Positions 12,047 through 25,759 of a stretch of DNA of 64,000 nt are shown here, piece after piece. The translations under genes were made by a program, and so were the position numbers. This DNA is from Coprinopsis marcescibilis (Eukaryota; Basidiomycota; Agaricomycetes; Agaricales; Psathyrellaceae), in the NCBI GenBank assembly GCA_004369085.1, contig ML210253.1:33995-97994 (forward strand), given 5' to 3'. How positions within the stretch are numbered: position 1 is the first letter of the stretch; each line of letters opens with the position of its first letter. Under the pieces are notes generated by a model. That model was not told the origin of the DNA. It saw nothing but the letters and a program-made list of their open reading frames with translations, and did no database searches.

Positions 12047-15000
12047 ATGGCTGCGCCGAGTCTGACGTTGAGTCCAAGTCCTATACCGTCTTTGGCGACG
12101 TCCACCGCGGCTCGCTGCACTGCGACCATCGACACAACCATGTCAGGGATTTCGAGCGACGAGCAAGGATGGCCAGCATCACCAGACCTGTCCGAGTCCA
12201 CTGTAGGGTTGCACTTCGTTGATAGCGATGACGAGCCCGACGTTCACGAGGCAGATTACTCCCATTACTCGCAGCAAATGGACGACCTGATGGACGGCGA
12301 AGACCCGGAAGGCAATGCAAAGGGAGCAGAAAATGAGGGCAGTGACGACGATGAAGGCTTTGTCTACACGGGCGTTGATGCCCCAGACATTTCATCATTG
12401 TCCTACCAGGACCAGCTACGCGACGTACTCGACCAGGACAATACAGAGAGCTCTGCCAATGACGCAAATGAAGTCGAAATATCCCTAATGGTCGACGATA
12501 ACTCAGAGCCTCTCGTATGTAACATCTATCTCTCTAGCTCAATTTCCAACCTTTCAAATTGTGGCCTTTAGGAAGAGTTTCAGTACCAGGAGGAAGTGCT
12601 GTCAAACATTAACTCCCCTTCCACATCGTCCATACCAATGACACCACCATCTAGAGTTGGTTCGCCTGCGCAACTATTCCGTTCACATAAACCAAATCGG
12701 CCGTTTCTACACCCTACAGTCTCCCGCTTACGTTCATTCACCCCTCAAGCTCAAGATTATCTCTCTTCACCACGAAGGGATAATCTTAACCTTTCCCAGT
12801 CCCAGTTCCTCGAGTCGCCGTCACCTTCCCGCTTCTCCTCGATGTCCAGGGCATCGTCCGTCTCCAATCTTCGTGCAAGCACCAATGGGAGGGCCAGGGA
12901 TGAATCTACCTCAAGACGCGACCCCTTCCGGTGGTCAGAGCTTCAATCAATAACCAACCAACTGTTCTCAAAGGCATCACAAAAGGCAACTGCTCTGTTG
13001 GGGAAAGCCAGCTTCAGCACTCCGACCGTTTTGGCCGCCAATGGGATGGTCTGCGTTGGAATGGTGGATGGAAGGATTGCGGTGTACGATTTCAGGCAGA
13101 CATTGAAGGCTGTTTGCGGGGATGAGTCTCTAGGTCCGCTTTCCCAATTCGTGGCCCAAAGCCTTCTGTCTGACTTCATACGTAGCTTCCACTGCTGGTC
13201 CCGTCACTTCACTGGCCCTCTCCCATGACCACACATGTATCGCGTCCGGCCACGAAAGCGGCCACATTCAACTGTATGACTTGAAAAAGCCAAGTTCACC
13301 AATTAGATCCGTCGCTCCGACTACGCTGGCAATCATAGCAACAGGTAGAAAGGAAGGGCACTTGCAAGGATCACGCATTATCAGCATGGGCTTTGTGGCT
13401 GGGAGACATACCGCACTCGTTTCTGCGGATGAACATGGTCTAGCATTCTATCACTCTTTGGGAAAGATGCTCTTCGTAGAAGCGTCCGACATTCTGCGGA
13501 TACTTGGCCAATACCCTGACCCATCCAAGACTCTGCCTCCGCCTGGTTCTAAAGGAGCGTTGGACGATGTTCCGGGAAGAAGGCAATCTCGATACACTGT
13601 GCTATCAATGGCTCCTCTCCCACTTGGAACAGTTTCTCACCCAACTGATGCCTACGACGTCGTGGCGCTGTTAACTCCAACCAAGCTTGTGGTGGTGGGC
13701 CTACGTCCCACTCCGAAGACCTGGTTCAAACGTCCTAGAGAGCTTGAAGAGGGCCATTTGACGCGATCAAAGATGAAGGGAACCTTGGCTTGGTTTCCCA
13801 GCGTTTCACGCTCATCTCACAGCTCAACGAGCAGCCCTCAAGCGAACCTGGCCAGACAGAAGGACGATACCACTGTCGAGTCCCTGAGCCCTGTCCTGGC
13901 TTACAGCTGGGGTAACTCTCTCCACTTTATCAAGGTCATGGAATCGCGACTCAAGCAAAGGGTACGCAGCTCAAAGACAGGGAAGACGGCCGATATTGAA
14001 ATTGGGACAATTATCTTCGAAGACTCACATCACCATGTGGCTGATGAAACCATTATTGCATTGCAGTGGCTGCACGCAAACGTATGTCTTTCATCTCATT
14101 TCTTTTGCGCCGTTCTTTAATTTATTCGCACAGCAACTCGTTTTCGTGACTGAAACGACCATAGCCGTATATGACACTCAGCTGTCTCGCGTACTTGAGT
14201 GGAGCAAATTCGACGGATTGTCACTGATGTCCCCAACGCTCAGCCAGACCACCAATGGTTCCATCAACTATAAGGACTCTGTTGCAGAGGTTGCACACAG
14301 CTTGCGGGTTTACAAGGGCAAGATGTTCCTACTGGTAATATCCAAAGTTGTATGCCATTGAAAATCACTGACAGTGTCCCTTGACAGTGCCGTGATCGGC
14401 TTCTCGTCGGAACGATGCTTACTTGGGCTGATCACATACTATCTCTCGTCGAGGCTGGCGACTTCCTTGGGGCCATTGAGCTTTGCCGCTCCTACTATAC
14501 AGACGAGGCGCCGGGAAATAGAAATGGACTGCCTGAGAACCTCGAGCTCAGGAAAGCCGTGATAGGGGGGAAATTGCGGAGCTTGATGCAAGCTTCATCC
14601 AACTACGCCTTTTCAGAAGACCGCATGCAAGACGATACACACGTGACCCCGGATAATCGAGGAGTAGACAGGACGCCTTTGTTCGAGGGATTGGTGTCAG
14701 CATCTTGCAAAGCGTCCGTTTCCCTCCAGGATTTCGATTTTCTATTCGAGGACCTCTTCCAACAATACGACGATTCCGGGATCGCCGGCATATACCTGCG
14801 ACAAATGGAACCTTTTATTTTGGACAACGAAATTCGATATGTACCCCCGCGAATCACACAGCGGCTGATAGCCCTTCACGAAACCAATGGGCAGTCAGAA
14901 TACGTTGAGAGGATCATATGGCACATGGACCCCTCTTGCCTCGACCTGAATCAAACAATCCACCTCTGCCAAAAGTTCCACCTCTACGACGCACTCATCT

Positions 15001-17051
15001 ACATTTACACCCGTGCATTGCAAGACTACGTTGCTCCTGTCGTCGAACTACTGGACCTCATCCGAAGAATCCGGCGATTGAGGAGAGCCCAGTATATCAA
15101 TGTGGACTCAAGCAGCCTCGATGACGAAACATCATTAGAAGCCCTTACCTTGAACGCCTACAAGATATATCCGTATTTGTCGGATGTTCTGTCAGGACTC
15201 TCATATCCAAGCGAGGAGCCGTTGCCCGCTGGGGAGAGGGAGAACGCCAAGCAAGCTCTGTATTCCTTCCTGTTCTTTGGGAGGTCGAGTGTATGGCCCC
15301 CAGGAAATGAAGGAAAACTCATCCTTACGGCTGATGAAGAAGCTGGAATGGAGCCAACATACCCTTACGCCCGTCAGCTCTTGAGGTTTGACTCAGAAGC
15401 CTTCCTTCATTCCCTGGACATCGCCTTTGAAGATTCCTTCCTCAATGACGACAGTCAAACCGTGAACCGACTCATTATCGTCAGGATTCTCCTCGAAATA
15501 CTTTCCGATGACGAACTTACGACCGAGGACGCCACATTCGTAAACATTTTCATTGCCCGCAACGTCCCAAAATATCCCCAATTCCTTCCAATCTCGCCTA
15601 CAATACTTCACAATGTTCTCATCGGGCTTGGAGAAGACCCTGATCCATCAACTCGCGAAGACCGTCAACTTGCCGCAGAGTATCTGCTTTCGGTTTACAA
15701 CCCGCATGACAGCGAGCGTATTGTCTCCCTGTTCGAAGAGGCTGGGTTCTATCGCATCCTTAGGACGTGGTACAGACATGATCGCCGATGGACCCCACTT
15801 TTCTTTACATACATCAACGATCAGCAACTGCACCCTTCCAGTCTGTTCGCCAGTCTACACGAGGTACTGAACACTGCTTCCAGGCAAACCAAGGGGTCAT
15901 CTCCAGATGACCTAGCCAACGCCCTCGCCGACTCGCTTTCACCGCTTCTCCATGCAAGCTTCACAAACACAGCCGCTCTTGTCGACCACCACCATCCTCG
16001 ACTGCACGAACAAGCACTGCGCGTGCTGAAAACAGAATTCGAAGGCGCCGATGAAGCTCAATTCCTCTACCTGAAGCATCTGTTTATTGGGTCCAACGAC
16101 GACGAAGATGTCATCGTATTGACGAGGAAAACAACCCCTGCCGACCTACCGCAATCAATGTTAAAAAGCTTCATAGAACTTCAAACTCGGCTCCATCCCG
16201 AAGATGCCGTGGACGTTCTGAAGTGTCTTGACGACGCGATTACCGATTGGACGGAAATAATGGAGATATGTGAAAGCAACAACGCATGGAACACAGTTGT
16301 ATGGGCTATGGATTGGAAGGGGGAGCCTCAGGCTGCGTTAAAGAAATCGGGTCAGTTCTACAAGCAGCTCGTACGAAGTGTCATCCGATCCCTTTCAAAC
16401 CAAGAGCGACCGTCCAAGGAACTTAATCTGTTCGTATCGCTTGGGTATACAGGGAGAGAGATATGTCTGCAGCGTTCTCAGAGCCTCGCGGCATCCGAAG
16501 TCCCTCTGGAAGACCTTTGGTTCGCACTGCTCAGCACTCAAATTCACGCGGTACAGACGGTCTCTGCAAGCGGTTTAGACGAAAGTGGAGAGGATTTCCA
16601 ATCAGTTCTTATACAACTACGTTCCCTAGTGCAAACAACGTTTACGGGATTGGTATCGATCACATCCACTCAAGCCGTATCTTTCCCTCGCCTTTTCAAA
16701 CGTCTGGTCGATTCAACCCCAACGGCATCTGGGACCCACTACACAGAGTTCCGGATCATTTTGGGCGGAATGCTCGAGTCTTATCGTTCCGACGCCGATA
16801 TGCTCGATATCACCAAACAAATGATTGGACGGGATTTGTTCGAAAACTTTGCACGAGTCTCGACCGCGAAGAAACGGGGATGGGCAGCTTCGCGGGGCGT
16901 GTGCAGCATCTGCAAGAGACCATTACTGGGAGATTTTTCTCCGAAAATGAACCATTCAATTCAGGTTAGCGTAGGCCAGATTGTTGTTTCGCGGACGGGC
17001 TTGGTATCGCACCAAGAGTGCTTATTGTCTCGGACGTTGGACGAATCATAG
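12047..17051 (+). CDS. VPS8: Vacuolar protein sorting-associated protein 8 (CORVET subunit)
   Basis: Subunit of the CORVET tethering complex that binds Rab5/Vps21 on early endosomes. An acidic, Ser-rich N-terminus is followed by a beta-propeller-like region. That region includes VLAANGMVCVGMVDGRIAVY, then SHDHTCIASGHESGHIQLYD, then IISMGFVAGRHTALVSADEH. The Vps8 central motif follows (LTWADHILSLVEAGDFLGAI, then ELCRSYY), and then a long alpha-solenoid in one exon of about 2.6 kb. The C-terminus holds a RING-like zinc segment (GVCSICKRPLL ... GLVSHQECL), characteristic of Vps8. Introns occur at about 12,513-12,571, 14,080-14,132 and 14,334-14,386, with one more near 13,180. The gene converges on COG2, with stops 90 bp apart. 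Confidence 0.93.
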
Positions 17052-17141
17052 TTTTGTGTATGAAGTTGTAATGATTCTATCGTACGCTCCACTCGACTCC
17101 TCGGAGAGGGTCGGAGTGACTGGTGTTCAACTAGGCTGGAT

Positions 17142-20100
17142 CTATTCTACTATATTTTCAGGTCGTGGATGGATTCCAGTAAATTTATACTCACCATCAA
17201 CGGAATATACCATCTCTTTGAGGGCTCTGAAGTGCTCATTATCCTCCACCGCCACGCCGAGAGAGGTAGCATCTTTTCCAAAGGCTTCAACGTCAAGTAT
17301 CATTTGAGCACGAATACGTTCTTCATCTCGACCCTCGTCTTCGTTCGCGGCCGAATTATTCCCAAAGAGCGAAAAGGAAGCTTTCTTCCCTTTTTTCAAA
17401 CGTCTGAGTGATTCTTCAGTCTTCCTCTTTGAGGATAGATGGTTGATATATCTAGAAGATAAAATTCAGGGGTAAAATCGAGTAAACTTAGGTTGAGGGA
17501 GTGGTAACTACCTAGTTGTTACCGCATTAAAGACCTCTGTGGAATATGCTTTAAGGTATCGTTCCTTGATCTGCGCGCCGGGGCCGTCACTAACCCCGAT
17601 GCCAAAAAAGTGTTTGACTGGTCGAAGAACAGTGGAAACAAAGTGACTTGGTTCTACTGGCATTCGCTTGTTAGACATGGCCCTAAATTGGGCAGGAATA
17701 CTTCTCATCGGTGACAATGCATCGCTACACCTTCGAGTCAAGATGGCGATTATCATGACTGATAAAGAGGGGATACGTTCAGACATTCTTGACAATGCTG
17801 CGTCTAGTGCGGCTATTTGAAAAGCATGGGTAACGGATTTGAAGCGGAGCCTTCCTGAGAAATATTTACCTTGCGGTTGAGCGTCTTCCATGTCACCTGT
17901 GTCGGGTACCACTAGCTTGATTTCTTGGTCCCATACTGTCCGGACCATTTTTTCCATTGCGGAAATGTCGATGATAGCGGCAGAGTATTGGCGCAGGGCT
18001 AGGTCATCAGCAGTGGTGTTTTCTGCTGCTGATGTATCCGTTGCTGACGCTGTTCCCTGATTCAATGGGAAACCGGGTTAATCACAACTTCCTGTGGCGA
18101 AACCGAGAGGTTAACCTTTGGGTCTTGCGCTACCTTGATGTCAAGGGCATCCAGGCAGTTCGAAAGCCACGAGAAGTATCGACTAAGTATCTGGTGACAG
18201 CCTGTGTTATACATGTCCGTAACAAAAAGACGCCGAGCAATTTACCTGCAACGTCAATCGCCAGAACCTAGAACATAATTCGGGGATGAACACTTGTGAG
18301 CTCCAACAAGCCGAAATGGATATCCATGCCGATGCGGCCTGAGAAGTGACAAATGGGCTGAGATCTAAGATAAATCAGCCAAGGCACAGATCATTGCAAA
18401 GCAAGATGAATACCTTTCGAGTACACGGGCTCTAGTTTCTGCGTGGATAAAGAGCCTTCAAGCTTGCCAACAATTTCTTTCCACCGAAGTTGGTAATACA
18501 CTGGCAGTTGCCACCGTCGTTCGAAAATCTTGTATGACTCGTGGGCGCGAAGGGTCTCGACTGCATGTGCAGATGGCGCAAGGAATTCGAGAGATCGAAT
18601 GAACGCCTGTGTTGTTTCGTAATGCTGCGAATGGTAGGTCAGGTATCTGAAGGGATATCGGTGACCTTTACATACCTTGCGAAATTCGTCCGGCTTCCCA
18701 GCTGAGAATACTACAGTCCCAATTTCGTCTTGAATTGTCCGTGAAAGTTCATCCCAGACTACGTTCGCGAGTATCGAGAAGCCATCTGTAACAGCAGACT
18801 GTTCGGCAGATTTCTGGTTCGCCACTGCTTTCGTTCGCAAGGATTCTGCTGCCTCCATAAGGTAGCATACATCTCGCTCAATGAACCTTAGGACTTGATT
18901 ATACAGGTGAGCCAAATCGTCGGTCGAATCGTCTAAGAGATACGACTGCGACTTTTGGAAAGCATTGCGCTGCCCGAAGTACAAAGCTTGTTTCGGAATG
19001 AACGCAGTAAATGGTGTATAGGGTGTTTGTGGTCCAGGGAACGTTGCTGATAGAGATGCCTCGGGAATGTCGGGATGGAAAGGGGTGTGAGGGACGAGTG
19101 GGGAGTGAGGCGCATCGAGAGCTCCGGGATAAATTGTCTACATTCACTCCGTTAGGTTGCTATTTGCGTTGTGAAAGCCACTTGACTTGCCTTCCGCACA
19201 AACTTACGCACAACTTGCCTTCGTATTATATCCTCTGCATCTCTCCAGAGACCAAGAAGGTCGTATGTCCGCAAACATTCGGTCAAGTCCGCAATCCATT
19301 TGGTTCTGTCGAGCTCGGTATGCCGACTGTCAGGCTTTCCATCAGTCAGATAGCTAAGCGTTGTTGAGAATAGATTATCCAAATCAGAGGATAGAGTTGA
19401 GTGAATCCGATCGATCCTCTACGCGGAACATGAGCGAGTGGAGGGAAAAACTGAGGAGAAGGCTCACAAACCCATTGAATCCCATTGATGAATAGACACC
19501 TTTCGTCCCTAGCCTTCATAGCGTGATATAGTAGTTGCGTATATTCGCTCGCAATTCGAGCCAAGTGCTTAGCCCGGTTCGCAGGAAGTCTGCAAAATAA
19601 GTTTGGGTACATTTGGAATGGCGAAATGCTCACTTCTCTTCTGAAGCTTCTTCATTGTTACTGAGTTGCAGGGTCAGCTTCGAACTTGTGAAATCTTCAT
19701 CCTCAGGTGAAGATATTGCCAGAAGCTTTTCCAGCCGAGCTACCGAATCCGAGATCTTGAGCAACAGCTGGAGGAGCGCCTGTATACGTCGTGAGTAGAG
19801 TGAACAGGCATTGAAGCATGAGCTTGCCTTTTCTTCACGAAGAAGAGCTCTCTTCTTGAGTTTGGCCTGGATGTTCTGTTGAATCACTTCCAACTCTTGT
19901 TTGGATTCCTATACGTCATTAGAGGACCCTCCAATACAGCATCAGTAGACAATCCTTACAAGAATTTGGCTCCGTATCCCCCCCAACGGACGTTTCAGCG
20001 TTTCGAGACGCGTCCCCTCGTCCCTCAAATCGGTGCTTAGACTGATGAAGGCTTCATAGTCGTCGTTGATGAGCTTGACCAATTCCTCTTTCAGGGTTGC

Positions 20101-20379
20101 CAGATATTCGCGAAGCTCGGAGCGTAGGTCAGGCAGCGATGTGTATGAGCGTGAGGATAAGAATTCTTCTACATCGAAAGTATCGGCTGTTAAATATGGA
20201 TTGCTATGTGAAAGAGGGACATATGCAGGTAAAGTCGGGACATCTGGGCCAAGTTCTTCAAAATTCTGTTTCGTTGCACTGAGTCGTTCGCGACTCTCCA
20301 GTTCCTCTGCGAGTCTTTCGAGCTCATATGGATCTGGAGATATAATGCTGTCGCGACGGTGCTGAGGAGGTTGTGCCAT
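17142..20379 (-). CDS. COG2: Conserved oligomeric Golgi complex subunit 2
   Basis: Subunit of the COG tether that directs retrograde vesicles within the Golgi. The first exon contains the family signature: FDVEEFLSSRSYTSLPDLRS, then LREYLATLKEELVKLINDDY and EAFISLSTDLRDEGTRLE. Heptad-rich exons follow. The middle includes a proline-rich loop (APHSPLVPHTPFHPDIPEAS), and helical segments run to the C-terminal exon ending FTGIHPRPENIVE-stop. At least eight introns split the gene. The length is as expected for fungal COG2. It lies tail-to-tail with VPS8. Confidence 0.92.
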
Positions 20380-20662
20380 TATTGACCGTCACTGTCGTCG
20401 CCTCTTGGCAGGAGTTCGTCGGGGTGGCTGTGCATTGCTTGCCAAAGTCGTCTGTTCCAAGCATGGAAAGCTGACTCACGGCAATTTGATCAGCACCAAT
20501 CACCCCTGTCAGCCATTCTTATGGAGATTACATTGCTTGACCAAGTTCTCCCACCGCCCCCCGTAATATGGTTTATGCTATCATGGGTAGCCCCAGACGC
20601 CGCATACAAAAGGACCACTATTCTGGATTTTGGTTAGCCAAAACCCCCTTTCACAAACAACC

Positions 20663-21416
20663 ATGTCCTCCACGGGCAAACGCGACTTTGAGGCCATCCG
20701 TTTAGAAAGACGTCTGAATCGCGTATGTACCCATCCCAACAGATCATGTATCATGACTGCTCCTGGAGCTCATTTTACCGTGCTTGTAGCTGAGCGAAGG
20801 CATGAGCCATTTTCATGAGCATTTCAAACGCCAGTGTATGAAGTCATCGCTTTGGCCCATTAGTAGTATCCTGACATATTTCCAACAGTCAACACACTCT
20901 ATGAGGTGAATATTGGGTGACCATGACCCAGTTGCGTGCTCATAGTATCACACATAGCTCGCCGATGGCTCATATAACGAAAGGGGACTTTCGTTCAGCA
21001 TGTACATTCAAACAGCGAAAGATCTCGTTCAACGTGAGTCGTTTTTACCCGTGAACCTGCACAGCTGACGGTCTCCTTCGCAGATTTGACATTCCATCAT
21101 ACCTACGAGGAACGTAATTTCTTTCCAAGTCTTGCCGAGAAGATGCCACAGTTCTCGCAGGCAGATAAGGGTGACCATCTACAATCACACCAAGCCATTC
21201 ATGAAGGTCCGCATTCGCCTTGTAGACATTGTGAGGATTCTGAACGTTTGTTTCTTGCGCTTAGGCTTGGATAAACTGGAAAGCCTCGCCGACAATTGGT
21301 CCAAGAATCCCACTGAATACTCTCCTGCCGAAATGAAAGCATGTTTGGACGGTTTTCGTGAAGTTTTGTTTCGTCATCTCAATCAAGAGGTGCATGTTTT
21401 ACGGTCCATGAAATAA
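20663..21416 (+). CDS. Hemerythrin-like (HHE) domain protein
   Basis: Small soluble protein with a four-helix hemerythrin fold. Exons were joined by reading splice sites near 20,724, 20,835, 20,906, 21,030 and 21,209. The metal-ligand pattern is complete: HFHEHF in helix 1, HHTYEER in helix 2, HLQSHQAIH in helix 3 and FRHLNQEV in helix 4, ending VHVLRSMK-stop. Such proteins bind a di-iron centre and oxygen, and in fungi are mostly uncharacterised. The gene begins about 280 bp from the divergent COG2 start. Fungal relatives often carry no targeting signal, and none is seen here. Confidence 0.88.
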
Positions 21417-23383
21417 ACGTGTCTAACAATGGCTTCCAAGGTCAGCGATCTGCGCGGGGAAAATCTACAAAAGTACTTCTCAGTGGAGGAAATAGAAGCG
21501 CTTCTTCTCCTTTTTCATTGAGCTTGGCCTGACATATATCCGTCCATGACAAGGCTGTTTAAGAGTAGTTGAAAGCTTGAAACACCGTCGTCAATCTGCT
21601 GGAATAGTACTCGAAAACAGTAGATCAGAGGAGTACCTGCCAAATGGGAACGACTATTCATGTGCTCTCATAGACCGGTCCCTACTACAAGTAAAAGATT
21701 GGCTCTTCTGCATCATCCTACGGTTTTCTTTGAATCTTGCTTAAATGCCGGACGACTCATCTACTAGTACGTTTAGGGTGTTAAGGAAGAGACCTTACTT
21801 TGGTCCTATTTCTCGCCGTGTGAAGAGAACCTGTGGATTTCGGCGGTTCAGGCCTCGAACTTGCACGCATTCCCGACGTCTTACCATCTGCTGCCCTGTT
21901 AGGAGAGTCATTAGCTGGCATCGTGCAGGTGACTTGTTTATTTGTGCGTCACCGGCACCATTGATCTGAGGTGTATCAGGATTAACTTGAGCTACCAGAT
22001 CGAACCTTAATCCGAACGTTTCCTATCCTCACCGAAATATAGTAACGCAGCGATGGTATCAGTAAGGTAAGTAGTCTGAAAAGGTTCGGTGGGATGACCG
22101 ACACCGTCGCAAAGATGGCTAAGCTGTAAAGCTTACTGTGAAGCGTCGCCGGACAAATCGTGGTAGGGTCTCTAGCTAGGGTGCCTCCGGCTTTCCCGGT
22201 GAAAGGCTACCAATTCGTTAATAAACCGGCTCGAGGCGGCTATACATGCTCTGAATATCGAGTGTTACATTATAAATTACACTGCAAGTTGTTAATTGGC
22301 ACAGTCGTTTAGATTTGAGACGCCTTAACCTGATGTAGATTTACATTTGCCCTGCGTCAGATCGATTTGACTTGCTGAATATGCGATGTCCAGCCCAGTA
22401 AGTAACCCACAACCCACGGATTTACTAGCGCAGACTAGTCTTGCCGACTTAGATTGCGGATGGCGTGTCCAGCACCACCGACATGTATACATATAATTTT
22501 GTCAGAGGAAATTAAGAGGCTCCCTGCCAGAGGAAATCTTCTTATGCCACCGCATAAGCTCCAGAAGTGGGCCGCGACAGATGACCATAATATTGGTACC
22601 GAACCTGCTAGTAGTAACGCAGGGGGTTGCCCAAAAACGTTCTCGATACCGATTCCAGGGGGTATACTCGGATTACTGGCATGCACAGCCCTCGACGCGC
22701 TTAACTGGCGTACATCAGCATCATCACGCATCTCCGACTTCGACCAGAACACAATGGGTACATAAGCGCATTGAGCCTGAGGCTGTAATCGTGAGTGCTC
22801 TGTTTCAAGGAACCGCAAAAAGCAGGTGACTGATCCAGTAGGGCCCAGCAAAACTATTCTCGAACGCTGATGTCAACACATTGGACATAAAATATTGAAT
22901 GTGTCCTTCGCGAACAACCCTGTGATGGGATCCATCCATGGATCTGAATGAAAGCTGACAGGACTCGCCTATTCGAGCAGGTATAGGATGTGGGTATCAT
23001 ATTGAACCTGTAAACGGGAAGATGCCAACGAGTTCGCCGTGGAACGGACCAAAAAGTCCATCCTGTTTGCGCCGTGGCATTCAGCCTTGACAGCAAGCTG
23101 CCATACAAGTAATGCAGCGTGCACCCCGCTAGACCCTGTTGTATCGGCGTTCTTATGGATCCAATTCCAACTGCGTCAAGATTCCAGCCATGCGATAACC
23201 TGTTGTTTCGTGTTTATTTATGCTAACTCCAATTACCACTCAGTTCTATCTTGTCCGAGTTGGACAGAGCCATGGTTGTCATTTCCAAACTGGACTAAAG
23301 TAGGTTCAGAGCCTCCGCTTTACATATATACTCTGAGCCCGTGGACCTTTCAGGTATCCTTGCGAAACCTCTTCATTTCAATC
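21417..23383. other. Long intergenic region with no supported gene
   Basis: Nearly 2 kb without a convincing coding region. Open frames of 80-140 codons occur on both strands around 22,435-22,851, overlap each other and have no recognisable motifs. No tRNA or rRNA pattern was found. The right end must include the promoter of the aminotransferase-like gene. Confidence 0.5.
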
Positions 23384-25457
23384 ATGGGCAATACTTCATC
23401 CCAACCTCACCGTAACCGGAGTCACGCGTCTAGGGCACCCGCCCTTCGTGTATCGCTGAGATGCTCTTCTCCATCGTCATCGACACATAGTATCGAGCCC
23501 TGGCCGGACACTGATCGCCTGGTCGCAGAGAAAGGGCATTGCAGAGATCAAAGTCAGAGTCCTATCCATAGGCAAAGATCCAGGGAACGGGTACTACCTC
23601 GACAACCCGCCTCTCTTCTGGCCTACGCTCCAACGCTGAGGAGCTCAGTGGCAGATGAAAATCAAGCATATCAGGACTTTCTTCGCGATTACCCCGGTAT
23701 GGACCACGTTGCCGTCGTGGCTACCCTTGCATCCGTTGATGAACTTTGCAGAATACCGCCTCACATGGATCTTGGATACACTTCGACGAACAGACTTCTC
23801 CCGCCTAGAGCAAACGGGAGAGACCTATGTGGACTACATGGGAGGATCCTTATACCCCGAGAGCCTAATCCGCGTGCACGCAGACTTTCTTAGCAGTTCT
23901 GTCCTCGGAAACACTCATTCTATCAGTAACAGGTGACTATATGCTCCCTTTGTCCCGATCGGTGATCTAGGATCCACTAACCTATCCGTGTCAGTTCGAA
24001 GATGTCCCTGAACTACGCAAACGAAGCAAGAGCAGCAGTGCTCTCATTTTTTCAGGCATCACCCGAGTACACCGTTATCTTTACCGCGAACGCGACGACC
24101 GCTTTAAAGTTGGTGGGGGAGGCATACCCGTTCATCGGCGGAAGCTCCTATGTCATGCCAGTTGACTCACACAACAGCGCAAGTACCGACCACTTTAAAA
24201 TGGAAGATGCAGCTAAAAATAAATGCAGGTCAACGGCATCCGGGAATATGCGAGTTATCGTGGGGCAAAGTGTGCATACATACCCGCCATGCTCACGGGA
24301 GGATTGGATCTGGAAGCCGCCAAGGTCAGTTTGGCACTTTCTCTGTTTCCACTGCACTGACGTATTATTCCCATAGAATACTCTTCTACGTTTTCGTCCA
24401 CGGAATAAGGACTTGACTCCGAGTCTTTTTGCCCTCACCGCCCAGTCCAACGTCTCTAATTCCAAATCTCCGCTTTCTATCGCAGAATACGCCTCATCTC
24501 TTGGCTATCATGTGCTACTGGATGCAGCGGCGCTTGTTCCAACGTCAAGCTTCTCCCTCGCCGAGAATCCAGTGGATGCGATGGCTATTTCCTTTTACAA
24601 GATGTTTGGCTTTCCCACAGGAATTGGAGCTCTTATCGTGAAGCGCTCGTTTTTGGCGGAGCTCAAGCGGCCTTGGTTCTCCGGAGGTACCGTTGATATT
24701 GTACAGGTACCAGGGCATGTGGTGACGATGTCCTCCGCCCTCCACGAACAGTTCGAGGTTCGTTTTCTCCAGGCTTCCAGTGGCTGCGTAAACTAATCAC
24801 CCTCCACACGATCAGGACGGTACAATCAACTACCTTATGCTCCCTGCTGTGGTTGATGGACTTCGCTTTATAACCGCGTATATGCCATTCCTGCCATTGC
24901 GACTTTCCTGTCTCCTCAACTATCTCATCACCTCACTCCTTAATTTGCGGCACGACACTAACGGCGCCCCCCTTGTCAAAATCTTATCGAAAATACCGAG
25001 CCGGCGGCTGCGTTCGATAGGCACGTCTGCTGACACGGGATTCTTGGTCTCGTTTCTTTTTTTTGATGTGAGAGTGTTTTATCTTTGATATATGTATACT
25101 GATCCCATTCTCTGTAAGCCATCGGGGAGTATTGTACCCAATTCATTCGTGGAGTACACTGCATCCAAACAGAATATATCCCTGCGAACCGGATGCGTCT
25201 GTAACCCCGGCGGCAGTGCAGCTCTTCTCGGCCTGTCTACAGAAATGGCGAATTTGTATCCCGGAGTGACCCTGGAGGACTTCGAAAGCAGGATGGGACG
25301 AGAGCTGGGGGTGGTCAGAGTAAGCCTCGGCCTGGCAAGCGACTTTCAAGATGTCCAACGGGTGATCCGGTTCGCTACGTCGTTGGGAAACACTCAAATT
25401 CGCCAGACACTTCTTGATGTCTGGTGTAAAGAGACACTTCAACCACACGCTACCTAA
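23384..25457 (+). CDS. Aminotransferase class V / molybdenum cofactor sulfurase-like protein
   Basis: PLP-dependent fold as in cysteine desulfurases and the N-terminal domain of Moco sulfurase. Recognised segments in order: TWILDTLRRTDFSRL, TGETYVDYMGGSLYPESLIR, YTVIFTANATTALKLVGEAY, MPVDSHNS, YHVLLDAAALVPTSSFSL, the PLP-lysine segment AISFYKMFGFPTGIGALIVK, and LRTGCVCNPGGSAALLGL with a cysteine in the family's CxCNPG position. No C-terminal MOSC domain is present, so it is not a full Moco sulfurase. The start MGNTSSQ fits an N-myristoylation motif (Gly2, Ser6). Introns were read at 23,697-23,751, about 23,934-23,997, 24,179-24,228 (GC-AG) and at three later places. Substrate unknown. Confidence 0.88.
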
Positions 25458-25759
25458 CAATCCATTTCGCCGATATTATCTAGAAGGAGCATGGACTCCT
25501 TTACGCTACTCATCTTTCAAAGAATGCTTGATTGCATCAAACCTACATACTTTTGGTATCCATATGATAGCTCTGTATAATATCTCTCTTTCAGTGTCGG
25601 CCGGATAGTTCCATCTGTATTGAGATGTATAATAGCCCAACATGCATCATATTACCCTACTACTTGATCATACTTGTCCTTGGAAATCGTGGTTTTCCGC
25701 AACTACATAACCTTGCATCCAGATCTTGCTACTCGAAAAGAGTCAAAACGGATTTATAT

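Noticed and set aside
22435..22851. Open frame of 138 codons on the minus strand, overlapping one of 103 codons on the plus strand.
   Set aside because: Both strands are open over the same bases, with no motif, splice pattern or biased composition. Treated as chance.
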